DNA of 39,176 nucleotides from Candidatus Polarisedimenticolaceae bacterium. Lineage in GTDB: Bacteria > Acidobacteriota > Polarisedimenticolia > Polarisedimenticolales > DASRJG01. Shown here piece by piece: positions 1 to 8,002 of this stretch (within the stretch, counting starts at the first letter, position 1; each line of letters starts with the position of its first letter). The notes beneath the pieces were generated by a model. It searched no databases. It saw only the letters and a list, made by a program, of their open reading frames with translations, and was not told the DNA's origin. A program made the translations under genes and the position numbers. The stretch is from contig DASVAW010000146.1 in assembly GCA_036376135.1 (NCBI GenBank), forward strand, positions 1 to 39,176. The letters run 5' to 3'.

Positions 1-47
1 CCCCCCCCGGTGAGGTCACGGCGCAGCAGGGCGCCCGTCGGCTCCAT
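1..47 (-). CDS. Possible 5' end of a leftward gene cut by the window edge
   Basis: An ATG at 47-45 on the minus strand opens a frame (M-E-P-T-G-A-L-L-R-R) that stays open to base 1. It begins 36 bases after the arsS stop, on the same strand, so it could be the next gene of the arsenosugar operon. Only 15 codons are visible, there is no clear Shine-Dalgarno, and an ATG two bases upstream in another frame stops quickly. No family can be assigned. Confidence 0.3.
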   Translation of the reverse strand, partial: MEPTGALLRRDLTGG

Positions 48-83
48 CCATGAGCCGGCGGGCGTTCGTCTTTTCGGGGGGTC

Positions 84-1109
<1,026 letters not shown>

Positions 1110-1125
1110 CGGGGCCTGTGCTCGC

Positions 1126-1458
1126 TCACATCCCGATCTTGGTCGCGATGTTGCGCATCTGGACGCCGTGGACGAGGGAGGCCCCGCCGCGGATCGCGTT
1201 CGCGACGTGGATCGCTTCGGTCATCTGGTCGAGGTCGGCCCCCTTCTGGAGGCTGGCCTGCGTGTAGGCGTCGATGCAGTACGGGCACTGGACCGCGGAG
1301 GCGACGGCGAGGGCGATCAGCGCCTTCTCGCGCTCGCTGAGGGCGCCGTCCTCGAACACCGCCCCGTAGTAGGCCATGTACTTCTCCCACAGCTCCGGGC
1401 GGTTCTTTCCCATGTCGCCGAATTTGGCGAGGTCGTGCGGGCAGTAATACGTCTCCAT
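1126..1458 (-). CDS. Arsenosugar-associated peroxidase-like (AhpD/carboxymuconolactone decarboxylase fold) protein
   Basis: A 110-residue all-helical protein of the carboxymuconolactone decarboxylase/AhpD family. It carries the redox pair C58-P-Y-C61 followed by [12 protein letters not shown], with the downstream His of the AhpD motif in [12 protein letters not shown]. Proteins of exactly this size, starting METYY and ending with NIATKIGM-like sequence, are regular neighbours of ArsS; their chemistry is not well established. The frame is open further upstream (to 1695), but the ATG at 1458 is preceded by TGGGGGA at good spacing and begins the conserved METYYCP, so the longer reading is rejected. 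It is the first gene of the leftward operon with arsS. Confidence 0.85.
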   Translation of the reverse strand: METYYCPHDLAKFGDMGKNRPELWEKYMAYYGAVFEDGALSEREKALIALAVASAVQCPYCIDAYTQASLQKGADLDQMTEAIHVANAIRGGASLVHGVQMRNIATKIGM

Positions 1459-1494
1459 CGTTCCCCCAACGGCCGGACGCCGGCCCGACGGGCA

Positions 1495-1541
1495 GGGTAA
1501 ACCCATTCGGTTTGCAGGCGTTCCGGCCGTTCCGGTACATT
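1495..1541 (+). promoter_or_regulatory. Candidate sigma70-type promoter of the aconitase operon with an overlapping inverted repeat
   Basis: TTGCAG (1512-1517) and TACATT (1536-1541) are separated by 18 bases, giving a predicted start near 1548 and a leader of about 40 nt that ends in GGAGGA before the ATG at 1589. An imperfect inverted repeat, GTAAACC-cattc-GGTTTGC (1497-1515), overlaps the -35 box and could be an operator. A second small dyad, GGCCGG-acg-CCGGCC (1471-1485), lies closer to the leftward gene. The promoter is read directly from sequence; the operator role is a guess. Confidence 0.45.
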
Positions 1542-1588
1542 GCGATGCCGCTGACCCGTCCAGCGTTTCCCGCCGCCGGAGGACCCGT

Positions 1589-3865
1589 ATGCACACGATC
1601 GAGTCCACCCCCGAGTTCGTCGCCGAGGCGTACGCCAGGATCGCCCGGCGCCTGGAGTCGATCCGGCGCCGGCTGGGCCGGCCGCTGACCCTCACCGAGA
1701 AGATCCTCCTCGGTCACCTCGACGATCCCGAGACGGCCGACCTGCGCCCCGGCGAGAGCTACCTCCAGCTGCGCCCCGACCGCGTGGCCATGCAGGACGC
1801 GACGGCGCAGATGGCGCTCCTCCAGTTCGCGCAGGCGGACATCCCGAAGGTCGCGGTTCCGACGACGGTGCACTGCGATCACCTGATCCGGGCGCAGGAG
1901 GGGGCGCAGGCCGACACGCTGCGGGCCCTCGACGAGAACGCCGAGGTGTACGAGTTCCTGCGGACGGCGTCGAACCGCTACGGCATCGGGTTCTGGAAAC
2001 CGGGGGCGGGGATCATCCACCAGGTGGTCCTGGAGAACTACGCCTTCCCCGGCGGGATGATGATCGGCACCGACTCCCATACCCCCAACGCGGGGGGCCT
2101 CGGCATGTTCGCCTCCGGCGTCGGCGGCGCCGACGCGGTGGACGTGATGGCCGGGTTCCCGTGGGAGGTGAAGTACCCGAAGCTGATCGGGGTGAAGCTC
2201 ACGGGGGCGTTGTCCGGTTGGGCGGCGCCGAAGGACGTGATCCTGAAGCTCCTCGGCATCCTCACCGTCAAGGGCGGCACGAACGCGGTCATCGAGTATT
2301 TCGGTCCCGGCGTCAGGTCGATCTCCTGCACCGGCAAGGGAACGATCGCGAACATGGGTGCCGAGCTCGGCGCCACGACGTCGGTCTTCCCCTTCGACGC
2401 CGCGATGGAACGTTACCTGCGCGGGACCGACCGCGCGGCGCTCGCCGATCTCGCCGCGAAGCACCGGACCCTCCTCGAGGCCGACCCCGAGGTCGAGACG
2501 AGCCCCGAGAAGTACTTCTCGAGGGTGATCACGATCGACCTCTCCACCCTCGAGCCGCACCTCGTCGGCCCGCACACCCCCGACCTCGCCCGCCCGATCT
2601 CCGAGGTCGCCGCGGCCGTCGCGAGGGAGGGGTACCCCGAGCCGATCTCCGTGGCCCTCATCGGCTCGTGCACCAACTCGTCGTACGAGGACATCGGCCG
2701 GGTGACCGACGTCGTCCTCCAGGCGAAGGCCAAGGGGGTCCGGACGGCGACGCCGTTCCTCGTGACGCCGGGCTCCGAGCAGATCCGCCGCACGATCGTG
2801 CGCGACGGCCAGATGGGCGAGATCGAATCGGTCGGGGGCCAGGTGCTCGCGAACGCCTGCGGCCCGTGCATCGGGCAGTGGCGGCGGACCGAGCTGAAGG
2901 CGGGAACGAAGAACACGATCGTGACCTCGTTCAACCGGAACTTCCCGGCGCGCAACGACGGGAACGCCGAGACGCTCGCCTTCATCGCGAGCCCGGAGAT
3001 CGTCGCGGCGTACGCGCTCGCGGGGAAGCTCACCTTCAACCCGCTCACCGACGCGCTGCGCGCGGCGGACGGGTCGACCTTCAAGCTCGCCGCGCCGGCC
3101 CCGGCGCCCGATCTCCCCAAGGCCGGCTTCGTGAAGGACGACGTCGGCTACCTCGCCCCCGCGGCCGACGGCTCGAAGGTCGAGGTGCGCGTCGCCCCCG
3201 ACTCGAAGCGGCTGCAGCTTCTGACCCCGTTCGCCGCGTGGGACGGGAAGGACTTCGAGAAGGTGCCGCTGCTGCTCAAGGCGAAGGGGAAGTGCACGAC
3301 CGACCACATCTCCCCCGCCGGTCCCTGGCTGAAGTTCCGCGGCCATCTCGACAACATCTCCGACAACATGTTCACCGGAGCGATCAACGCCTTCACCGCG
3401 GAGGCGGGAAAGACCCGCAACCTGCTCACCGGCGAGGCCGGTCAGCCGATCCCGGCGGTCGCGCGGGCCTACAAGGCGAAGGGCTCCCGCTGGGTCGTGG
3501 TCGGCGACGAGAACTACGGGGAAGGCTCGAGCCGCGAGCACGCCGCGATGTCCCCCCGGCACCTCGGCGCGGCCGCGGTGATCGTCCGGTCCTTCGCGCG
3601 GATCCACGAGTCGAACCTGAAGAAGCAGGGGATCCTGCCGCTGACCTTCGCGGACGCCGCCGACTACGACAAGGTCCGCGAGACCGATCGCGTGAGCGTC
3701 CTGGGGCTCGCGGGCCTCGCCCCGGGGAGAGACCTCGCCGTCGTGCTCCACCACGAGGACGGGAGCGAGGAGCGCTTCGCGGTGAAGCACACCCTGAACG
3801 CCGAACAGATCGGGTGGTTCCGCGCCGGGTCGGCGCTGAACGTGATCAAGGGGAAGACCGCATGA
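1589..3865 (+). CDS. acn: Aconitate hydratase, mitochondrial-type
   Basis: Aconitase of 758 residues interconverting citrate and isocitrate in the TCA cycle. The three cluster ligands are visible: C361 ([11 protein letters not shown]), C424 and C427 ([11 protein letters not shown]). Other hallmarks are the N-terminal HCDHLI and [12 protein letters not shown] blocks, and the swivel domain near the C terminus with [15 protein letters not shown]. The length and [22 protein letters not shown] resemble the mitochondrial/AcnA-like 750-780 aa group rather than AcnB (about 865 aa). The ATG at 1589 has GGAGGA upstream. It is the first gene of a tightly packed rightward set: its TGA overlaps the ATG of the following cytochrome c (ATGA). 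The pairing of aconitase with a small cytochrome c is unusual. Confidence 0.96.
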   Translation: MHTIESTPEFVAEAYARIARRLESIRRRLGRPLTLTEKILLGHLDDPETADLRPGESYLQLRPDRVAMQDATAQMALLQFAQADIPKVAVPTTVHCDHLIRAQEGAQADTLRALDENAEVYEFLRTASNRYGIGFWKPGAGIIHQVVLENYAFPGGMMIGTDSHTPNAGGLGMFASGVGGADAVDVMAGFPWEVKYPKLIGVKLTGALSGWAAPKDVILKLLGILTVKGGTNAVIEYFGPGVRSISCTGKGTIANMGAELGATTSVFPFDAAMERYLRGTDRAALADLAAKHRTLLEADPEVETSPEKYFSRVITIDLSTLEPHLVGPHTPDLARPISEVAAAVAREGYPEPISVALIGSCTNSSYEDIGRVTDVVLQAKAKGVRTATPFLVTPGSEQIRRTIVRDGQMGEIESVGGQVLANACGPCIGQWRRTELKAGTKNTIVTSFNRNFPARNDGNAETLAFIASPEIVAAYALAGKLTFNPLTDALRAADGSTFKLAAPAPAPDLPKAGFVKDDVGYLAPAADGSKVEVRVAPDSKRLQLLTPFAAWDGKDFEKVPLLLKAKGKCTTDHISPAGPWLKFRGHLDNISDNMFTGAINAFTAEAGKTRNLLTGEAGQPIPAVARAYKAKGSRWVVVGDENYGEGSSREHAAMSPRHLGAAAVIVRSFARIHESNLKKQGILPLTFADAADYDKVRETDRVSVLGLAGLAPGRDLAVVLHHEDGSEERFAVKHTLNAEQIGWFRAGSALNVIKGKTA

Positions 3866-4197
3866 AGCTCGCGCTCGTCGTTGCCGCCGCCCTCGCCGCC
3901 GGAGCCGCCTCCGCGCAGCAGGCGACCGGAGAGGCGTTGTTCAAGAAGGCCAACTGCCAGGTGTGCCACGGCGCCGAGCGCAAGGGCAGCACGCTCGCGC
4001 CGCCGCTTCTGGGCCTGTCCAAGCGCTGGGAAGCCGACCGGCTCGCCGCCTACCTCGCGGACCCCTACAAGGTCTCGAGGGGAGACGCCCGCCTCGAGGA
4101 ACTCGAGAAACGCTTCCCGGCGGTGATGCCGCCTTACGGCGCACCGGACGCCGACCGGAAGGTGCTGGCGGCGTGGCTGCTCGAGGCCGGGAAGTAG
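3862..4197 (+). CDS. Periplasmic monohaem cytochrome c
   Basis: A 111-residue class I-type cytochrome c. Residues 1-18 form a signal peptide ending ASA-QQ. The haem motif is C32-Q-V-C35-H36, and the likely distal Met lies in AVMPPYG near residue 92. The spacing between haem motif and Met, and the C-terminal helix ([13 protein letters not shown]), fit a small cytochrome c fold. Its ATG overlaps the aconitase stop by four bases, so translation is probably coupled. The kinase gene downstream starts inside its last codons. The redox partner cannot be told from sequence. Confidence 0.88.
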   Translation: MKLALVVAAALAAGAASAQQATGEALFKKANCQVCHGAERKGSTLAPPLLGLSKRWEADRLAAYLADPYKVSRGDARLEELEKRFPAVMPPYGAPDADRKVLAAWLLEAGK

Positions 4198-5603
4198 CCT
4201 CGCGGCTGTTCGTCGTCCTCGACCAGGGGGGGCGCTCCTCCCGCGCGCTCGTGTTCGACGAGGCGGGGACGGTCGTCGCTTCCGCGCGCCGGTCCGTTCG
4301 CGAGACCCGCGCGGGACCGCGCGTGGAGCTTCCGGCCGAGGCGCTCGTCCGGTCGCTCGAAACGTGCCTCGAGAAGGTGCGACGCGAACTGGGGGGCAAC
4401 GCCGCCCGCGTCGCGTCGGCCGCCCTCGCCACCCAGCGCGCCACCATCGTCGCGTGGGATCGGACGACAGGACGCGCGCTGACCCCGGCGATCAGCTGGC
4501 AGGACCGGCGGGCGGCGGCGTGGCTTCGGCGCCTCGAGCCCCGGGCCCGGGAGATCGCGACGATCACGGGGCTGCGGCTGTCCCCCCACTACGGGGCCAA
4601 CAAGCTGCGCTGGTGCCTCGCGCGCCTTCCGGAGGTCCGCCGCGCGCGCCGCGAAGGACGCCTGGCGATCGGACCGCTCTCGAGTTTCCTCACCTTTCGG
4701 CTGACCCGCGAGGGCGCGTGCGTCGCCGACCCGGCGAACGCCGGGCGCACGTTGCTCGTGGACGCGCGGCGCGGGGACTGGAGCCCCGCGCTCCTCGACG
4801 CGTTCGGAATCCCGCGCGACGTGCTCCCCGAGATCGTCCCGACGCGCGCCGCCCACGGGACGATCGCGTGGGGAACACGAGCGCTTCCCCTGCAGGTCGT
4901 CTCCGGCGACCAGTCCTGCGCGTTGTTCGCGTTCGGCGAGCCGGACCCCGAGGTCGCGGTCGTCAACTTCGGCACGGGGGCGTTCGTGCAGCGACCGGTC
5001 GGATGGATGCCCCGCGATCGGCGGGGACTCCTGTCGAGCGTCGTGTTCGCGGACCGCGCACGGACGGTGCGCGTGCTCGAGGGGACGGTGAACGGCGGCG
5101 CGGCGGCGATCGACCTCGTCGCGGACCGTCTGGGCATGCGCGATCCGCGCCGGGCGCTCGACGCGCTGCCGGACGCGGACGGCCCCCTGGTCCTCAACGC
5201 CGTCTCGGGGCTGGCGGCCCCGTTCTGGCGCCCCGACGCGACGTCGGTGTTCGTCGGCCGCGGCACGCCGGTCGAGAAGCTGCGCGCGGTCGCCGAGAGC
5301 ATCGTTTTTCTCGTCGCGGTCAACCTCGAGCGGATCGACGCCCTCGCGGGACGCACCCGCTCGATCGTCGCGACGGGCGGCCTCTCGCGCGTCGACGCCT
5401 TGTGCCGGGGGCTCGCCGACCTGACCGGACGCGTCGTCACCCGGCCCGCGGAGGTCGAGGCGACGGCGCAGGGGGCGGCGTTCCTGCTCGGCGCCCGCGC
5501 CCCCGACCGGGTCGGGGACGACTTCGACCCGCGCGACGGCGCCGCGCTCCGCCGACGGTTCCGCCGCTGGCGGCGGGAGCTCGACCGGCGGTTAGGAGCC
5601 TAA
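4173..5603 (+). CDS. FGGY-family carbohydrate kinase, glycerol kinase-like
   Basis: An ATP-dependent kinase of the FGGY family (about 476 aa), closest in motif pattern to glycerol kinase. Visible are the N-terminal phosphate loop LDQGGRSSRALVFD (GlpK has DQGTTSSRA), ISWQDRR, the catalytic Asp in SGDQSCALFAFG, NFGTGAF, and the second nucleotide-binding block ATGGLSRVDALCRGLADLTG. No ATG fits. The best start is GTG at 4173, with GGAAGG about 11 bases upstream, which places the start 25 bases inside the preceding cytochrome gene. The 3' end overlaps the convergent glycerol-3-phosphate dehydrogenase gene by 12 bases, supporting glycerol as substrate. The GG replacing TT in the phosphate loop leaves some doubt about the exact sugar. 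Confidence 0.8.
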   Translation: MAARGREVASRLFVVLDQGGRSSRALVFDEAGTVVASARRSVRETRAGPRVELPAEALVRSLETCLEKVRRELGGNAARVASAALATQRATIVAWDRTTGRALTPAISWQDRRAAAWLRRLEPRAREIATITGLRLSPHYGANKLRWCLARLPEVRRARREGRLAIGPLSSFLTFRLTREGACVADPANAGRTLLVDARRGDWSPALLDAFGIPRDVLPEIVPTRAAHGTIAWGTRALPLQVVSGDQSCALFAFGEPDPEVAVVNFGTGAFVQRPVGWMPRDRRGLLSSVVFADRARTVRVLEGTVNGGAAAIDLVADRLGMRDPRRALDALPDADGPLVLNAVSGLAAPFWRPDATSVFVGRGTPVEKLRAVAESIVFLVAVNLERIDALAGRTRSIVATGGLSRVDALCRGLADLTGRVVTRPAEVEATAQGAAFLLGARAPDRVGDDFDPRDGAALRRRFRRWRRELDRRLGA

Positions 5604-6740
5604 CGGGATCGTCGCGGTGTCGCGCCCCGTCCTCGCGGGAAGCGACGGCGCCGCCAGCCGCATCACCTTCCCCGCGGTCTCGCGATAGGTGGTCAGCTTG
5701 CCGCCGCACACCGCGATCCAGCGGGGCGCCGCCGGCTCGTCCGTGACGAACATCGTGCCGCGGCGGCGCGCGTTCGGATCGGTCGCCGAGCGCGGGAGGA
5801 CCCTCAGCCCCGCCCACGCCCCCGTCCGCCTTCCGCGGAACTCCGGGACGTACCGCCGGAGCGTCGCCTCGAGGTAGTCGATCTCTCCCGGAAGCGGGGT
5901 CACGTCGTCGGGGTTGCCGCGGAACAGCGTCTCGGTCGTGCCGACGAGCGTGCCGCCCCGCCACGGCAGGAGAAAAACCGGCCGACGGTCGACGGGAGAC
6001 TCGACGTAGATCGCGCCCTCGGAGATCGGGGCGTCGTATTCGACGTGCGCCCCCTGGACGAGCTCGACGTCCACGGCGGGAAGCCCCGCGCGGCGCTGGA
6101 CCTGCGCCACCCACGGACCCGCCGCGTTGACGACGACCGAGGCGAAGCGCTCGGTGCCGTCGGCGAGCCGCAGCACCCAGCCGTCCTCCCGACGCGACGC
6201 CGATTCGAGGCGGGCGGGCATCTCGACCGTCGCGCCGAGCGCCTTCGCGGAGTCGAGGACCGCGCGCACGAGCGCGGCGTCGTCGGCCCGCGCGTCCCGG
6301 TAGGCGAAGACGGCGCGCAGCCCCTCGTGGCTCAGCGGGCCGAGCGATCCCCACGCCGCCCGCGGAAGCGACCGGAACCGCATCGCCGGCGCGAGTCCGC
6401 CGAGGAGCGCGTACAGCGACAGCCCCGCGCGCATGGTGAGCGGTCCGCGGGCCATCGAGGCGTAGACGGGGATGTAGAACGGCAGGCGCGTGACGAGCCC
6501 CGGCGCCAGGCGCAGCAGCAGCTCCCGCTCCCGGAGCGACTCGCGCACGAGACCGAACTGCGGGGTCTCGAGGTAGCGCAGGCCGCCGTGGATGAGCTTG
6601 CTCGACTTCGACGAGGTCCCCGCGGCGGGCTCCGACTTCTCGAGGACGAGCACGCGGTGCCCCGCCGCCGCGGCCGCTTGCGCGACGCCGGCGCCGTGGA
6701 TGCCGGCGCCGATCACGGCGACGTCGTAACGGGGGGCCAT
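5592..6740 (-). CDS. glpD: FAD-dependent glycerol-3-phosphate dehydrogenase, short form
   Basis: A 382-residue flavoprotein that oxidises glycerol 3-phosphate to dihydroxyacetone phosphate, probably passing electrons to quinone. It starts with the FAD-binding Rossmann motif (VIGAGIHGAGVAQAAAAAG) and continues with EKSEPAAGTSSKSSKLIHGGLRYLE, the family signature. Later blocks are VNAAGPW, GTLVGTTET and the closing CGGKLTTYRETAGKV. It ends soon after that motif, so the C-terminal helical domain present in roughly 500-residue GlpD enzymes is missing. This may be a natural short form, because the gene ends cleanly. It is convergent with the FGGY kinase. The ATG at 6740 lacks a Shine-Dalgarno but sits 9 bases after TATACT. 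Confidence 0.88.
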   Translation of the reverse strand: MAPRYDVAVIGAGIHGAGVAQAAAAAGHRVLVLEKSEPAAGTSSKSSKLIHGGLRYLETPQFGLVRESLRERELLLRLAPGLVTRLPFYIPVYASMARGPLTMRAGLSLYALLGGLAPAMRFRSLPRAAWGSLGPLSHEGLRAVFAYRDARADDAALVRAVLDSAKALGATVEMPARLESASRREDGWVLRLADGTERFASVVVNAAGPWVAQVQRRAGLPAVDVELVQGAHVEYDAPISEGAIYVESPVDRRPVFLLPWRGGTLVGTTETLFRGNPDDVTPLPGEIDYLEATLRRYVPEFRGRRTGAWAGLRVLPRSATDPNARRRGTMFVTDEPAAPRWIAVCGGKLTTYRETAGKVMRLAAPSLPARTGRDTATIPLGS

Positions 6741-6749
6741 CGGCGGGGG

Positions 6750-6755
6750 AGTATA
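6750..6755 (-). promoter_or_regulatory. -10-like box (TATACT) of glpD, leaderless arrangement
   Basis: TATACT on the minus strand ends 9 bases before the glpD ATG, so transcription would start about 2 bases before or at the start codon. The gap is C/G-rich (CCCCCGCCG) and holds no Shine-Dalgarno. No convincing -35 box is visible. Confidence 0.4.
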
Positions 6756-6799
6756 TCGGGCGGACGGCGTGATAACGTCGCGCGCACGGGGAGGTCGGC

Positions 6800-7237
6800 A
6801 TGGACCAGGAGGCCGTCGCCGCGCTCGGGCTCGCCACCATCGGCGCCTTCGTCGTGATGGTCCTGCTCGTCGTGCTCGCGATCAACGTCGTCGTCTGCGC
6901 CCTGTTGTACGGCTGCCTCAAGCGTGTCCCCGCCGAGCACCGCAAGCTCGACGCGGGGCTGGTGTGGCTCCTGCTGATCCCGTGTTTCAACGCCGTCTGG
7001 AACTTCTTCGTCTTCCCGCGCCTCGCGCAGTCGTACCAGTCGTATTTCCGGGCGGCGGGACGGAACGACCTCGGCGACTGCGGCGCGGGGTTCGGCTGGG
7101 CGTACGCCGGGTGCATCCTCGGCGCCCACCTTCCGCTCCCGTTCGTCCCGTTCGGGGTCGGCTTCGCGGCGTTGATCCTGCTGATCCTCTTCCTCGTGAA
7201 GGCGCTGCAGCTCAAGAACCTCATCCCCGCGGCGTGA
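6800..7237 (+). CDS. Hypothetical four-helix membrane protein
   Basis: A 145-residue protein with a hydrophobic helix at about 10-40, a second at about 53-70 (VWLLLIPCFNAVWNFFVF), and one or two more in the C-terminal half (AYAGCILGAHLPLPF and ALILLILFLVKAL). A short soluble stretch around 75-95 (QSYQSYFRAAGRND) separates them. I do not recognise a family with certainty. GGGGAGG sits six bases before the ATG at 6800. It is the first gene of a three-gene membrane-protein operon; the next gene starts eight bases after its stop. GATAAC at 6771-6776 may be part of its promoter. No function can be given. Confidence 0.75.
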   Translation: MDQEAVAALGLATIGAFVVMVLLVVLAINVVVCALLYGCLKRVPAEHRKLDAGLVWLLLIPCFNAVWNFFVFPRLAQSYQSYFRAAGRNDLGDCGAGFGWAYAGCILGAHLPLPFVPFGVGFAALILLILFLVKALQLKNLIPAA

Positions 7238-7244
7238 GGTCGTC

Positions 7245-7613
7245 GTGTATTGCCCCCGTTGCGGAGCGCCCCACCCCGACGGTGTCGCCGCGTGCCGGGC
7301 CTGCGGCACGGTGTTCCACGAGACGGTCTCCCCCTACGCGCCTCCGGCCTCGACTCCCCTGACCGGCGGGAAGATCCCGAACTACCTCGTGCAGGCGATC
7401 CTGGTGACCCTTTGCTGCTGCCTTCCCGCGGGGATCGTGGCGATCGTCTACGCCGCGCAGGTGGACGGGAAGGTGGCGCTCGGCGATCTCGAGACCGCTC
7501 GGCGGTATTCGCGCCTGGCGTACATCTGGTCGTGGGTCTCGTTCGGTTCCGTGCTGCTGATCTACGGGGTGTACCTGATCGTGCTGCTCACGACGAGGAC
7601 CTTGTCGACGTGA
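7245..7613 (+). CDS. Zinc-ribbon plus CD225/dispanin-type membrane protein
   Basis: A 122-residue protein starting with a zinc ribbon (CPRCG...CRACG, four Cys at about 3, 6, 17 and 20). A proline-rich linker follows, then a CD225/dispanin-like region: the first membrane segment is YLVQAILVTLCCCLPAGIVAIVYAAQV and the conserved loop is DGKVALGDLETARRYSRLAYIWSW. A second membrane segment closes the protein. The family is broadly distributed in bacteria without an established role. The start is GTG at 7245 (the GTG-TAT-TGC that places the first CxxC at the N terminus). Its last codon and stop overlap the GTG of the next gene. Confidence 0.8.
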   Translation: MYCPRCGAPHPDGVAACRACGTVFHETVSPYAPPASTPLTGGKIPNYLVQAILVTLCCCLPAGIVAIVYAAQVDGKVALGDLETARRYSRLAYIWSWVSFGSVLLIYGVYLIVLLTTRTLST

Positions 7614-7996
7614 GACCGGGACTCGCCGTCGCCGCGACGCTCGCCCTCGTCGCGATCGCGTGCGTCGACCCGGCGCAGGCACGCTGGTTTCCGGCGTGCC
7701 CGCTGCACGCGGCGACGGGGCTTTTCTGCCCCGGGTGCGGCGCGACCCGCGCCCTCCATGCGCTGGCGCACGGGGACCCGGCCCGGGCGCTCGCCTTCAA
7801 TCCGCTCCTGATCCTCGCGCTCCCCGTTCTCGTTCCGCTCGCGGCGGACGAGGCGTGGCGCGTGGCGACGGGTCGGGCGTGGTTGCGCACACGCGTCCCG
7901 ACGTGGGCGGGATTCACGATCCTCGCCGTGCTCTGCGCCTACGGCGTGTTGCGGAACGTCCCGGGCTTCGAGTGGCTCGGGCCGATTCGCGAATAG
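7610..7996 (+). CDS. DUF2752 family membrane protein
   Basis: A 128-residue membrane protein with the DUF2752 signature: CPLHAATGLFCPGCGATRALHALAHGDPARALAFNPL, here split as a Cys pair in a GLFCPGCG loop followed by TRALHAL and the NPL motif. Hydrophobic segments lie at about 4-20, 62-80 and 95-112. The start is GTG at 7610, overlapping the preceding stop (GTGA), so the two genes are translationally coupled. CD225/dispanin and DUF2752 proteins often sit together in bacterial genomes, and their role is unknown. Confidence 0.85.
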   Translation: MRPGLAVAATLALVAIACVDPAQARWFPACPLHAATGLFCPGCGATRALHALAHGDPARALAFNPLLILALPVLVPLAADEAWRVATGRAWLRTRVPTWAGFTILAVLCAYGVLRNVPGFEWLGPIRE

Positions 7997-8002
7997 TCCG
8001 GG

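Noticed and set aside
5591-5604. Palindrome GTTAGGAGCCTAAC as a protein-binding site
   Set aside because: It is explained by the two convergent stop codons and the codons before them. A similar string near 22021-22031 is also at a gene end and is not a full repeat.
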